64,000 nt of DNA, taken from contig JAUKUA010000001.1 in assembly GCA_030549175.1 (NCBI GenBank), positions 8,432,001 to 8,496,000 on the forward strand, written 5' to 3'. How positions within the stretch are numbered: the first letter of the stretch is position 1; every line of letters begins with the position of its first letter. Position numbers and translations under genes: made by a program. Source of the stretch: Lasiosphaeris hirsuta. Taxonomy: Eukaryota > Ascomycota > Sordariomycetes > Sordariales > Lasiosphaeriaceae. The notes under the pieces were generated by a model. The model ran no database searches, was not told the DNA's origin, and saw only the letters and a program-made list of their open reading frames with translations. Below are positions 42,162 to 52,761 of the stretch, one piece after another.

Positions 42162-42689
42162 AGCCCCGCTCTTGCATTGTTGGTATGGGATTGGGTTACC
42201 GATGGGGTGATGGTCTTGGTGCTTTGATTAGAGAAAAACGCGCTTACGATATTTGGGGTTCAATTGCATTGGATGGTTGGAGGTAGTAGTGACTGGTAAT
42301 ATGGCTGGGGTTGTGGAAAGGGATGAATTGACAGCCATATATGTATTGCTCTCTGGAGCAGAGGTTGAGGGAGCAAACAACCTCTTTTCTTTACCAAGTG
42401 TATGTTCCCTTTGGCGAATGACAAGACACAATTGCTAATATCATTTCAATACGAGTTGAGAGCCGGAAGTCAAGTCAAATGAACTGGCAGATAGAGACAG
42501 TCTTCATTCTGGTACTCGTTACTCTCGTTACTAAGGTACTCAAATAGGGACATGATAAAAACAAGCGTCGTAGAAGCCGCACAAGACTGAAGAAGAAGAA
42601 AAAAAGCTGCTTTGCCCTTTATGACATTGGACGGACGCCCTGGAGGCGCCCCATTTGCTCAAAGCAATATAACATTGGAAGCAAAGTTA
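42162..42689. other. Short intergenic region between convergent genes
   Basis: About 530 bp between convergent stops; nothing further recognised. Confidence 0.3.
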
Positions 42690-44042
42690 TTACTTGGCGT
42701 TCGATGATGGGTTCGCGATCAGCGAAGTGCCGTAAAAGGTATACGGCAGATTGTTTCCCTTCTCATCTACCGATGTGGCCTTGTTCCAGAAGTTAGGGTC
42801 CGTGTTGGAAAACCCTGCCTTGGCCTGGAAGATGGTCACAATGTCGGACCCGCCAAACTGGAAGAAGCCGACTTCTCCGCCCTTTTCAATGGTTTGCTGC
42901 GGCTGGACAGTCAGGTTGACTGACGACACCTGGGCCATGCCCATGGGGAGCACTATTTGCGTCGAGTGTCAGCCATCGATACGGTACCTAGTAAAGGGTA
43001 CTGAGCCAAGAAGCGTCGGGCGATACGTACATGCCACAAGCCCAATGTCACCGTCGGTGCTGGTGCTCGTGTCGATGATGATGAGGCCGCGTGTCTGCAG
43101 GAACTGATAGCCCGACTGGTCCTGGGCAGTGATTTGAGCGTCCACGTTGCCACCTTTGACACCCCTCTTGATGCCGCGTCGAGCGCCAAGCTTGCCATCT
43201 GGGGAGGCGGTGACGTCGAGATACGCGGCATTCTGGATGACGCGGGCCTCGAGGACGGTGCCCGAGACGGGCGAGCGGAAGTGGTGGTAGTTGAAGGTGC
43301 TGAGAAACGAATGGACCCAGACGCCGCCGGCGAAGGAGCTGGCGTAGGGGCTGTCGTCCAGGAGAGCGCCAACGCTCCACGTCCAGCCCTTGGCTGTGAT
43401 CAAGCCCTTGGGCTTTGGGTCGGCGGCCCCGGCGGGTATCCACGTGTTGGAGCCGTTGTCGACGGCGAAGAAGTTGTCCCACTTGCTGTCCGCCGGGTAC
43501 ACGGGCGTCCTGTTGTCGCCTGGGCCGGCGACCTGGCGCGGGGTTGCGAGCTGGCGCCCAAAGAACTCGTTGAAGTTGTGGAAGGCGGAGCCGTCGGGGC
43601 TCGAGCATTCCCAAACCCGATACAACGGGGAGTTGACAAAGGTTTGGAACGTCGCTGGCGTGAGCGATTGAGAATCGTCGAACCAGGTTCCCAGGACCTT
43701 GGTGAACTCGACGATCCATGCCGACAAAGGGGTCAGCCCATTGCCAACCGAGTTCGGGTAGATCTGGGTCTGATCCAGGCCCAGGGGAGGCTGGTCAAGA
43801 ACAAAGTAGAAGATGATGAGCTGCTGCATAACTTCGGTCGATGCAGAGTTCTCCTGCGGCACCCACTGGAGCAAAGACGTGATGATCCAGTTGACGAAGC
43901 TCTTGCCATCAGTGATCCCCGCGTCGTTCAAGACGTTCTTGGCCAGAACCAAAGCCGCGTCAACGCTCGCATCAAGCGCAGCCGGACCCCCAATCTGCCC
44001 GAGGACAGTGTAGAAGTCCTGGATAACCGGTGGCGTGGACAT
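42690..44042 (-). CDS. Phosphatidylserine-decarboxylase-like protein
   Basis: Two exons, 44042-43031 and 42952-42690, joined in frame (GTACGT donor, AATAG acceptor); product about 424 aa. An upstream in-frame ATG at 44147 exists, but MSTPPVIQ at 44042 is preferred because the preceding residues resemble a leader. PSD-family landmarks: FNEFFGRQLATPRQV, YPADSKWDNFFAV, SPYASSFAGGVWVHSFLSTFNYHHFRSPVSG (written as its parts SPYASSFAGG and FLSTFNYHHFRSPVSG), and in exon 2 KGGEVGFFQFGGSD. The last motif contains the Gly-Ser at which PSD proenzymes self-cleave to form the pyruvoyl group, in FGGS-D context instead of LGST. Such soluble PSD-like proteins with long N-termini are common in fungi; substrate may be phosphatidylserine or a small amino acid derivative. 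No mitochondrial presequence or membrane segment. Confidence 0.85.
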
Positions 44043-45688
44043 CTCGTTCGAGCTGTGCTTGGGGAGAAGAAGAATAACTTGAAGGTAGAGAGAGGTGCAA
44101 GGTGTTGAGACAGGGTACGGCCTGGAGGTTTCAGTTTCCGCTGGCAATTGACTCGAGGGACAAAGAAGTTGAGAGAGATGAGGAAAGTCTGAGGGGAATA
44201 TCCAACTCTGGAATCGAGCACAGGCCTGACTTTATATACACCATTTTTCAAGACTTCCCTCTGCCCCTCCACCGTTGCATGTGCCTACGCTCCCACGGAT
44301 GTTTTCATGTTAGCAGAGAACAGCCCACAAGTACCATGGTCGGATCCCTCTTATTGGGTCTTCCAAGGCTTGTGCGGAAGAGGCTCCCCCTTGATTGAAC
44401 ACTCCAAGATCAGCAGACCATTACACTCGAGTCACTGCTAAGACGTTGCATTAACAATGCTACAGCACTTTCAAGGTCACAGAGTGTGGAGAGCTGAGTT
44501 CCCAGCACACTCAGCCAGCCTCGGATGCACATCGCCAAAGCAAATGACCAGTAGTCTCAGCCTTCATGTTGGGCTTCGGCGCGGGTTTCTCCGCAACTTC
44601 ATCCGTCTAGGCCCGCCACAAGTGGCTCTAATTCGCTGTACAACGAGCTTCAGCTAGTGCATCGAAAGCCACATTCACTTACCTACCGACCTTACCTTAC
44701 CTAAGTGGGATGTTCCCAGTGAAAATATGTAACTTCGTCACACCCACTTTGTCTGGAACAAAGCCTGCCCTACAATTGACTGGTCTACCTAACTCCGCTC
44801 GACGTGCCCCCCGTCGGGTGGTCAGCCTGCATGATAACGGGCATGTCGAGTGGTGGTGCGTTGTCAGCCCCTTCGGTCTTCACTATGTCTACCTACCTAC
44901 CTACCAACCTTAGCTTGGCTAATTTGATATCGCGTAGTGCGGAAACGGTTCGCTTTCCAACAAGCACGATAATGCAACTGGCGGCCTTGTGCTACATAAA
45001 ATCCGCATTCAAGCGAACAACCCCAATGATGATTTGTTCTAACAACAAGAATCGCTTGACCGGCAGCTTGCGGCGTTTTTCTAGCCACTAAACGCTGGCC
45101 AGGGCGACAGCTTCACGCCACGGACCCTGCTCCATACCCCTGTCCGCCACAAGTCAAGTCTCTGTGCTGGGACGAGAATTGTAGACTACCGACAAAAACC
45201 AGGATTCTTCTCCTCTTGCCCTGGTTTTGATCAGCTGAACTGGCCACGCCTAATTATAGACCGAGCAAGGTTGCAGAGCTTAGCCGAGGAATCATTCTAG
45301 TGCTAGACAACGATGCTTTCTCTAGGTTTACTGTTTGTCAAACTAGCCGGTGCGCAAATCGTATTTGCTCCCACAGATACACAAGCTTCAAAAGCCGTCC
45401 ACCTACTTGACTCATTGAGTTTCAGGGACCAATTGTTGTGTTGTACCTTGGTGAAAGAACGAGCAAGCAAAAACGGCATGGAGTCCAAACTCGCCCCCTG
45501 ACGACTTTCTGTGCCGACTCTTTGCGCCCATGACTGTCATGATCGTAGTCTCTGAGAGCCTAGGCTTCCCAATGTATCATAAATACTCGTCCTGGCTGTT
45601 CCTTTTGCAGTACACTTGTACCCCCTAGAAACCTGGTTCCATGGGCCGGTAAACATACAAACTACCTTTGCCTACGTTACCTCGAGCA
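44043..45688. other. Divergent intergenic region
   Basis: 1.65 kb between divergent genes. Short CTAC/CTACC repeats occur near 44885-44910. A 62-codon frame at 45313-45501 begins hydrophobic but has no other support. No gene called. Confidence 0.35.
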
Positions 45689-46924
45689 ATGGATACGACG
45701 GACTCGGAGAAAGAAGTTTTCGGCCGGCTGCTAGAAATCCCCGAGTCTTCCCTGCTCGAACTGGCGGTATGGGTGCGGGTCAGACTCCTGGGCAGTGGCA
45801 CAGACCCATCATCAATCCAAGGCCGGGAATCGAAGCGGTGCCACGGAGGAAGCAACATCTTGTACATCATCACACTAAGCGACGGGTTCAAGCTCGTCAT
45901 CCGCCTTCCGGCGCCGGGAGGCGACGAGAGATGGGACGACGTGGCGGCGCGGGCGATGGCGTCCCAGGTCTCAACGCTACGTCTGATCGCGGCCAAGACA
46001 AAGATCCCGGTCCCGCGCGTGTACGACTACGACACCACCAAAGACAACGTCATCGGGGCACCCTACATGTGCATGAGCTTCATCCCCGGCCGCGTCCTGA
46101 CCGAGGTCTGGGATGACCCAGAGCTCGCCACCCCGCTGGAGGAGCGGCGCCGGAGAGTCCTGGAGGCGCTGGCGCGGTCGTTGGCCGAGCTGGCCCAGCT
46201 GGGCGGCTTCAACCAGATAGGCTCCCTCCAACAAGGAGACGGGGGCGAGGTGACGATTGGCCTGTGCTATAACCCGGTTAGGGTTGAAGAAGCCACGCAG
46301 ATCATCGAGGCCGGCCCGTTCGACACGGAGCGTAGCTACTTTGAATATTACTACGAGAGGAGCGAAGGCGCTGGCAGAAGAGCCAAGGACACCATCATCA
46401 AGCGGACCGTCTTACCCAAGTTTCCGTTTCCCGGGTCGTCTGGGGGATTCGTGCTCTCCCACCCCGACCTAGATGCCCAGAACGTCATGGTGGAGGAGGA
46501 CGGCAATCTCACGGGCATCATCGATTGGGATTTCGCTCACACGGCACCTCGCTGCGTGGGTTACTGCAAATTCCCGCTCTTCATTGCCTACGATTGGGTT
46601 CCTCTTGGAGTCGACAGTTCGACTCGAGAGCTGGAACAGTATCGAACACATTACAGATGGGCTCTGGGAGCGGCGATGGGCGGGGCCGGGGACTGGAAAT
46701 TTACAAAAAAGTCACACATCTGGGAGGCATTCATGTATGCCGCCGAGTCCAGCTTCAAAGGCGTGTGGGTCAGCGTATGTCGCAAACTGATAGCGGAGGC
46801 CACAGGCTTGAATGATGAGGAAGCTTTGAGTTTGTTGACGAACATTGAGAATGGGACGCGCGAGACTCGCGCCGAATGGTGGCTTGTGAAGAGGCAGCTC
46901 GAGGACTACATTGATCGCGTTTAG
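45689..46924 (+). CDS. Aminoglycoside-phosphotransferase-fold (APH) family protein
   Basis: Single exon, 411 aa, start at ATG 45689. The kinase-like fold is shown by GGSNILYIITLSDGFKLVIR (N-lobe with the ATP-binding Lys region), YMCMSFIPGRVL (hinge), LSHPDLDAQNVMVEEDG at about residues 256-272 (the H-x-D-x-x-x-x-N catalytic loop) and GIIDWDFA at about 276-283 (the metal-binding D-x-D). Fungi carry many such APH proteins; most phosphorylate unknown small molecules and are not antibiotic-resistance enzymes. Cytosolic: no signal or membrane segment. The C-terminal helical part (TGLNDEEALSLLTNIENG) is typical. No neighbour suggests the substrate. Confidence 0.9.
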   Translation: MDTTDSEKEVFGRLLEIPESSLLELAVWVRVRLLGSGTDPSSIQGRESKRCHGGSNILYIITLSDGFKLVIRLPAPGGDERWDDVAARAMASQVSTLRLIAAKTKIPVPRVYDYDTTKDNVIGAPYMCMSFIPGRVLTEVWDDPELATPLEERRRRVLEALARSLAELAQLGGFNQIGSLQQGDGGEVTIGLCYNPVRVEEATQIIEAGPFDTERSYFEYYYERSEGAGRRAKDTIIKRTVLPKFPFPGSSGGFVLSHPDLDAQNVMVEEDGNLTGIIDWDFAHTAPRCVGYCKFPLFIAYDWVPLGVDSSTRELEQYRTHYRWALGAAMGGAGDWKFTKKSHIWEAFMYAAESSFKGVWVSVCRKLIAEATGLNDEEALSLLTNIENGTRETRAEWWLVKRQLEDYIDRV

Positions 46925-47340
46925 GAGGCTGTTTGAACGTTATGGAAGGAATCCCCCCGTCGAAATTAAAAGGGGGGCGGGGGTGCATTTGGGGCGGAAG
47001 AAAACATACAAAAGTTGTATTGCTAGGTTTCAAATCTACAACCAGAGGTATTGTCAGATATCCTACCCACCTTGCTAGGAACTTTACCGGCCTTGTTAGG
47101 AACCTTATCTTCGGGTACCTATCTCGGGTAGGTAACGTTGAGATAGTATCGGTGGCTCTGCATATTGGCCCCAACAAGCCCTCTCTGACCGTTGAATAAA
47201 CGGCAGAATTGAACCCAAAAAGCTTAGGGAGTAATGACGGTTTCAGTATTTAAACGGCTCTGCAGCTCGATATTGGAGGCTCAAACTTTCCAACCTTTTA
47301 GATAATTCCTTGTCCTTGAGAGACACCAGAAACAGCCAGC
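46925..47340. other. Short intergenic region
   Basis: Contains a weak partial match to the GTCGGGGCTAAAA repeat at about 46951-46975 and a GGTAGG-rich stretch. The leader of the F-box gene follows. Confidence 0.3.
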
Positions 47341-48582
47341 ATGGCTTGGCAATCCAAACAGCAACTCCCCCTCCGTCAGAAGATGCCTACGCGCCATCTC
47401 CTACAGGCATGCATCGGGGCACTCCCGGCTGAGATCCTCTACATGATCATGGATCACTACCTGCCGCTCGAGTCTATCGTGGCGCTCGCCTTGACCTGCC
47501 GCGCATTCTATAGCGGCTATTTCCCCTCGCCAGCCAACCAACCGCTGAGGAACTCATATGAAGCCGAAACGTTGCTGTGCTGGTTCCAGCAAGACAGGGC
47601 CCAGCAGCTCGAGCGAGCCACGCCCGGTGGCATATTCTGCTACGACTGCAACAGGGTTGAATCATTGAGTCATCGTAACCCTTGTCTGTTGCCACCCCTC
47701 GACGGCCGGATGGGGAGAGCCATACTGGAATACCAATCACCATATTTTATCAGCTACACCAGGGCTCGGCTTGTCATGGACCGGCATTTTGATAAGAGTG
47801 CGCACGGCCTTGCTTTGCAAGATCTCGAGACCACGCACTCATACGAATCCGTTGCTCATGGCGTCACGATAACAGGCTCGCGGCGTGCCAGCATCATCAA
47901 CGACAAGCTGTATCTCCACGGGAACACGGTGGTCCACCGCAATCACACAGGAAGCGAGTCGTCCGTGCGAGCCTTCATCGACCACCACGCCGGCAGTCTG
48001 GTGTGCCGCCACCTCAACACCCCCATTACCAAAAGGAAGCACAAAACTAACCGGGATGGGATCGACTGCACTCGTAGCGTCGCCGAGCTCGCTGCGGACA
48101 GGGACACCGGCGCCCCCTTCCGCCGGGGCCGGGGCCGTGGGGGGATTCACTCGTGTGATATCTGCCACACAGACTACCGGGCCAACGTCGACTGGGATCA
48201 GAGTAGAGGCGGCTGGGTGATCACGATCGATCGCTGGCTCCGACTCGGGAGATGCCGATCCCCACTCGACCCGGAATGGCACACCCTCGCAGCCCCGAGA
48301 CCCCATGACGCCCACGCGAAGCTAATGCGGCAGTACGGGTGCGCGGCAGGCATGGTCTACAATGAGTGGATGAGGGAAGAAGTGGGAGTTTCAGTTCGGG
48401 CGGAAGCAAGCTTTGTCGGATTGTTTGGGTTGCCTTGTTGGGCGTGCGTGGGAGCCCCAACTCGGAGGGTTTGTGGGTGGCGTTTGGGCAGGAGGAAGGT
48501 CACCGACTGGGAGTTGAAATACGGCGTCAACCCTCCCAGCCCAGAATACGCCGGCCGGCGTGAGACCAAAGGTATAAAATGA
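47341..48582 (+). CDS. F-box domain protein
   Basis: Single exon, 413 aa; ATG at 47341 in a good context (CAGCATGGC). An F-box-like motif lies at about residues 26-57: IGALPAEILYMIMDHYLPLE then IVALALTCRAFYSG. F-box proteins bring substrates to SCF ubiquitin ligases through Skp1. The rest has paired Cys residues (FCYDCNR at about 99-105, SCDICHTDY at about 275-283, LPCWACVG near 375) that could bind metal, and a basic Arg/Gly cluster (FRRGRGRGG). No LRR or WD repeats are visible. Such F-box proteins with a poorly conserved C-terminus are numerous in filamentous ascomycetes; the target is unknown. Confidence 0.8.
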   Translation: MAWQSKQQLPLRQKMPTRHLLQACIGALPAEILYMIMDHYLPLESIVALALTCRAFYSGYFPSPANQPLRNSYEAETLLCWFQQDRAQQLERATPGGIFCYDCNRVESLSHRNPCLLPPLDGRMGRAILEYQSPYFISYTRARLVMDRHFDKSAHGLALQDLETTHSYESVAHGVTITGSRRASIINDKLYLHGNTVVHRNHTGSESSVRAFIDHHAGSLVCRHLNTPITKRKHKTNRDGIDCTRSVAELAADRDTGAPFRRGRGRGGIHSCDICHTDYRANVDWDQSRGGWVITIDRWLRLGRCRSPLDPEWHTLAAPRPHDAHAKLMRQYGCAAGMVYNEWMREEVGVSVRAEASFVGLFGLPCWACVGAPTRRVCGWRLGRRKVTDWELKYGVNPPSPEYAGRRETKGIK

Positions 48583-49292
48583 AGAGCCTCTTAGACGGAG
48601 CTGGTCGAGCCTCAGCTGCCGGGAAGGTTGCGACCTCTCTGGTTCGATGCAAGCTGCGGTGAGATAAGACGGAGCCAGTCAGATGTACTACTTGTACGCG
48701 CTGCGCCTCGAGGTAACATTGGCGTGAAGGGAATAGCTGAGCGGTTGCGTTCTGCATGTCTGAGAGGTGGGCGAGTGGCTGGGGACGACCTGTGGGTTGA
48801 CGTAATGATGCGGGCAGAATTTGCAAAGAATCCCCGAGGGCTGAAAATGCCGAAAGGGGTTTTGCCGACGAGGAAGCTATCACAAATTGACTGTCTGATG
48901 CAGGCGGCTAGCACAGTCAGTTGTCAACCCCAACATCAAGTTCAGAACATTACCTGGTGTGCGCTGTTATCAAGGCCAGACACAGGGGGTAGAATGCAAG
49001 TGTATGTATTCAGATTCCGTACAATACAACTCCTCTCTTAGAGGACGCCTTCCGATCCTATATGAGAGCGTGGAGCCTGCGTCTGAACAAATTGTTCAGG
49101 GCCCACGGATGATGCAAACAGCACAACAGGTCGAAAGACCACGAAATAGCGAGTAGCGAGAAATCGAAAGCCATGCCCCATACCCTTCCCAAAGAACCGC
49201 GCCATAATGAAAACGGGGAAGCCAGATCCCCGGGGATCGAGGATCCCTACACTTTCATCATTAACCCGACCGAGAAAATCCACAAACGCAAC
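48583..49292. other. Intergenic region between convergent genes
   Basis: 710 bp between the F-box stop and the OM14 stop. No gene is supported. Confidence 0.3.
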
Positions 49293-50006
49293 CTATTGGC
49301 TCTTGCCCTTGGCCTTGTAGAGGTACCTAATGTCAAAGTCAGCACCGCAATTAGCCAAGCAATTGCAAGAGCACTCACCGGCCCAAAACGCCCTCAAAGG
49401 CACCAACAGCGCCGAACACGGCCAGTCCAAGACCAGCGTGCTTCCAGCTCAGACGGCCGTGGTCATACAGGCCCCACGCCTTGTATCCCAACCAGCCGCT
49501 GAGCCCGACGAGCGCGACGAGGTTCGCAGCTACGACGGCGCTGGAGCCGCCGTCGCCGAGCGCCTCAAACTGCTTGGTGAGCCAGCTGTCGGCCTGGCGG
49601 GCCTTGCGCATCGCCTTCTTCTTGGCAAAGTCGGCCTCGGCGCGCGCCTTGTCGGCGGCCGCCTCGGCGTCCTGCTCACGCCCGATGCGCGCCGCCTGGG
49701 TGCCCGTCTGCACATCCTGCTCGCCAAAGTCCGAGGGCACGGTGCGCACCGAGGGGGTGTCGACGTCGATCAGCGACGCCGTCGAGTCCGACGAGACGCC
49801 CTCGACGTCGATTTGCGGGGGCTGCGGGGCGGCGGCCTGGGGGACGAAACGGTTAGTGGCGTGACCGCGGCGCAGGAAGATGGGGAGGGGAGAGAGAGCT
49901 TACCTCCTCGGGGGTCTGCTTCGGGCCCTTGGATGCGATCTCGGCGTAAGACACTGCGCTGGTCAGTAGGGGATCTCTGGCTTCAAATTGGATCGCGATA
50001 CGCACT
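49293..50006 (-). CDS. OM14: Mitochondrial outer membrane protein OM14-like; ATG split by an intron
   Basis: Four coding exons: 50006 (one base, A), 49953-49904, 49836-49379 and 49326-49293. The first intron (donor GTGCGT at 50005, acceptor CGCAG ending 49954) joins A to TG, creating the start codon in front of SYAEIASKGPKQ. No other ATG suits this N-terminus, and the frame closes exactly to 180 aa. The protein has an acidic/Gln-rich N-terminus (PQPPQIDVEGVSSDSTASLI), a charged helix (AEADFAKKKAMRKARQADSW), then membrane segments SSAVVAANLVALVGLSGWLG and LGLAVFGAVGAFEGVLG, and a basic tail (YKAKGKSQ). This matches the OM14 C-terminal family of fungal mitochondrial outer-membrane proteins; yeast Om14 is a receptor for ribosome-nascent-chain complexes. 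Its neighbour MIA40 is also mitochondrial. Confidence 0.85.
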
Positions 50007-50843
50007 CTTGGCTGATTTGGTGACGGTAGATGAGCCGGGAGAGATTTGCAGGCAAAGCGGGGTCTGGATGAGGGGAGGACGGCCCGACGTTGCACAGCGC
50101 GACGAGGAAAGTCGAGATGTGAGAATTAAGGTAGTTGACGTTTGGGTGGTTCGTGATGGAAAATTAGCGATCGGCGAGAGGGATTGGAGGAGATCACGTT
50201 GTTCGAGATAAGGTGGTGGGAAGGAAGAGAAAAAAAGGCTGGCACATGTGACAGGAAAGCTGGCAGAGAACTGGCAGGTGTGGTGACGTGACCTCAGAGG
50301 CCGGTTGCAGCCAAGAACTCGGGCCAGCCCAGGTGTTGCAACCCCAGCCGCCAATGACGTGTGCGGCTCCGCTAACTAGCTCCGCCAGCAGTCTCGACTG
50401 GGTCCACCGTCTCCCCTGGCACCTAGCAGCACGGGCCAATGGAAAGCGCGGGAATCTACGAGCTACGCCAAGCTTGTTCGCTCATGGCGTGGGCGCTGAG
50501 ATTCCCGCGTTGCCGCGTTGCAGAGCTGGTTCAGGTCCTGTTTTGCCATGATGCTTGGTGCTTCTAGATCGAGCTGCGAGTCGCGCCGCCTCAGCCTCGC
50601 CGTTGCAGCGATGAACGCCATCAAGACTGTCGACTGTTGGGCTGGCTGAGCAGTTGCATGGCGCGTAGAGTAGATGGTCTGTCTATTGTTGTGCAGTTAC
50701 GTGTACATGGTATACATTAGAGTCATACATGGGCCAGACACGGCCACATCATCGCACCCACTTCTTCGACGCTGACTCTACCCCAGGACTCCCTATCTAT
50801 CATAGTGTACACCTTGCTTCTCGCCTCATTACGGTTTTTTTTT
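50007..50843. other. Intergenic region
   Basis: Promoter and 5' UTR of OM14 plus the 3' region of MIA40; nothing else recognised. Confidence 0.3.
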
Positions 50844-51847
50844 TTATTGCTTCTTGCCCTCGTTCGCCTTTGTCGCGTCGTGTGCCTCTGCTGGCACAGC
50901 CTCCTGGATCTCCTTCTCGATTCGCTGGCTCAATGTGTTCTTTTCGGCCTCAGGAGCTGATGCCGCTGGCGCAGCATCGATCTGGGCAGCAGGGGTCTCC
51001 GTGGGGGAAGGTGGCTCAGCGGCGTTTGCGACGCCAAGCTCGGGGTTGACAGTGGTGTTCTCTTCGTCATCCTCCGACAGCTCGGAGCCGTAGATCTCGG
51101 GGTATTGACGGAAGCAGTCCTGCATGTGCCTATTTTCTAGTCAGCTCCCATCTTTCGCATAAAAAAGGCTATTGGGCATCGACGTACTGGAACTTGTCAA
51201 TGCACTCGATGCCCTTAGGCTCGTCCTTGGAGTAGACAAAGCAGCTGAACGCTGCCTTGAACTGGTCGCCACAAGGTCCATCCGCCATGCCGCCGAGACA
51301 CGGGCAGTCCCAGTTGATCTCGCCAGTCTCGGGGTTGAACGCTCCTTGCTGGCCAGCCTCTTCTTCTAACGCCTCGGGCGATCCGGGCATGGGGGCCGCA
51401 ACACCGAGGGCTTCCGCAGCTTCATCCGTCGTTGTCGGGGCTGTGGGCTCTTCTATCGCCGGGGGAGGAGGCGGCGGCGCGGCGACTACAGCTTGCCGGC
51501 GCTTCTCTTCGATGAGGGCTTCGACGGTGGGGAGGTCTGAGTCGGAGAAAGGCGAGGGTGCCTGGATCGATTGAGCTGTGGGAGGTGGTTTGTTAGCTCG
51601 AGACCAGCCATTTAGATGTCTCCTGTTGGGCGCAAGGGGACATACGAGGAAGATCGTCGGCGAAGATGGGGCTGGTGTTGTAGAAGTAGACGGCGGCGAT
51701 GGCAATACCCCATCGAAGACCTGCGCCCTTCCATGTCCGCTTTGCTGCTGCAGGCGCGGTGGAGAGGAAGCGGCGGGAGCTCGAGAGGTTGGCTGTGCGA
51801 ACTGCGCGCAGCGCGCTCGGCGACGATCGCAGCACTGGGCGATACAT
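50844..51847 (-). CDS. MIA40: Mitochondrial intermembrane-space import and assembly protein Mia40
   Basis: Catalyses disulfide formation in intermembrane-space proteins and is re-oxidised by Erv1. Three exons: 51847-51649, 51575-51188 and 51129-50844; all junctions keep frame and the product is about 290 aa. N-terminal presequence rich in Arg and Ser ([13 protein letters not shown]), followed by one membrane anchor ([14 protein letters not shown], about residues 48-61). A Pro/Glu-rich linker leads to the redox-active CPC motif ([16 protein letters not shown], Cys at about 157 and 159). Two C-x9-C pairs follow: [11 protein letters not shown] and CIDKFQHMQDC; the second is assembled across the last intron. 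The acidic Ala/Glu-rich tail of about 75 residues is usual for fungal Mia40. Cysteine spacing is complete, so the protein should be functional. Confidence 0.95.
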
Positions 51848-52761
51848 GGCGGCTGTTTGGATTCGGGTTGTGAATGAGTGACGGCGTGGACCAATGCAGC
51901 AACAAAATGAGCGTGGTGGCCAGGGGGGTTTGTCAGCAGAAAAAAGTCGCCGGACGAATTGCGGGCAAAATTTCTGGCGATGGCCTCTCAAAAGACTCAA
52001 TTGCAGACACGGAATCTTCCGGGCTTTCTGATTGGCTGTCGGTCTGTATCGCTCCACCTTTATTGCTTATCGAGTTGAGCTTTGAACTTCCACATCAATC
52101 GCAGAGCCTAATCGAAGCCTCGAAAAGTCGTCTCCAGTATCACAAACGGCATTCCCAGATTTTCGAACGATAAATTTCATGTTTCAAATGGCCTTTGCCG
52201 TTTCCTAAAGGCACCACCGGGAACTGCGAGCGAGATCAGGAAGGATCCGAAGAGGTTGCGTTAGAGCTTCGAGCCATCACCTTTACAATTGTGAAATCGC
52301 ACACGGAAACAAAACAAGGGCTGATTGTAGACTATTATGTCCCGTCAATCTTCTGCGTTCCATTTGCTGCTACCTCTAGGATATCAACGCATTTTGCCCT
52401 GGGAAATAAGAGATCAAGACACAATATTACAACGCCCAACCCCGCCCCCTGTGAGACCCCCCTCTGACCCAGAAACCTGCTCAACCACACCTAGATACCA
52501 CCGTCCAGATGCTCGAAATTTAAAAACCTCAGACTTTGTAGTTATGAGAAAATCCCAGAACAAGACCAGATATCCAGGCCGAAGGAATCCGCGGCCAGCG
52601 ACTCACGTGACTGCACTCTTCGCACTCTTTGCGCTCTCCGCGCTCCCCTTGCCCTTCAAGTTCAACTGTATTTTCATGTCCTCTATCCCCTCATCCACCT
52701 GTGCAGGGGTTGAGTCATCCTTGACGTATACGGATAGTGATCGCGAATAGTCAATCCTCTC
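51848..52761. other. Intergenic region
   Basis: Promoter region of MIA40 and the 3' region of the charged-protein gene. No further gene or repeat supported. Confidence 0.3.

Noticed and set aside
45313..45501. 62-codon frame with a hydrophobic start, possible small secreted protein
   Set aside because: Too short, no cysteine pattern of an effector, no promoter or intron support.
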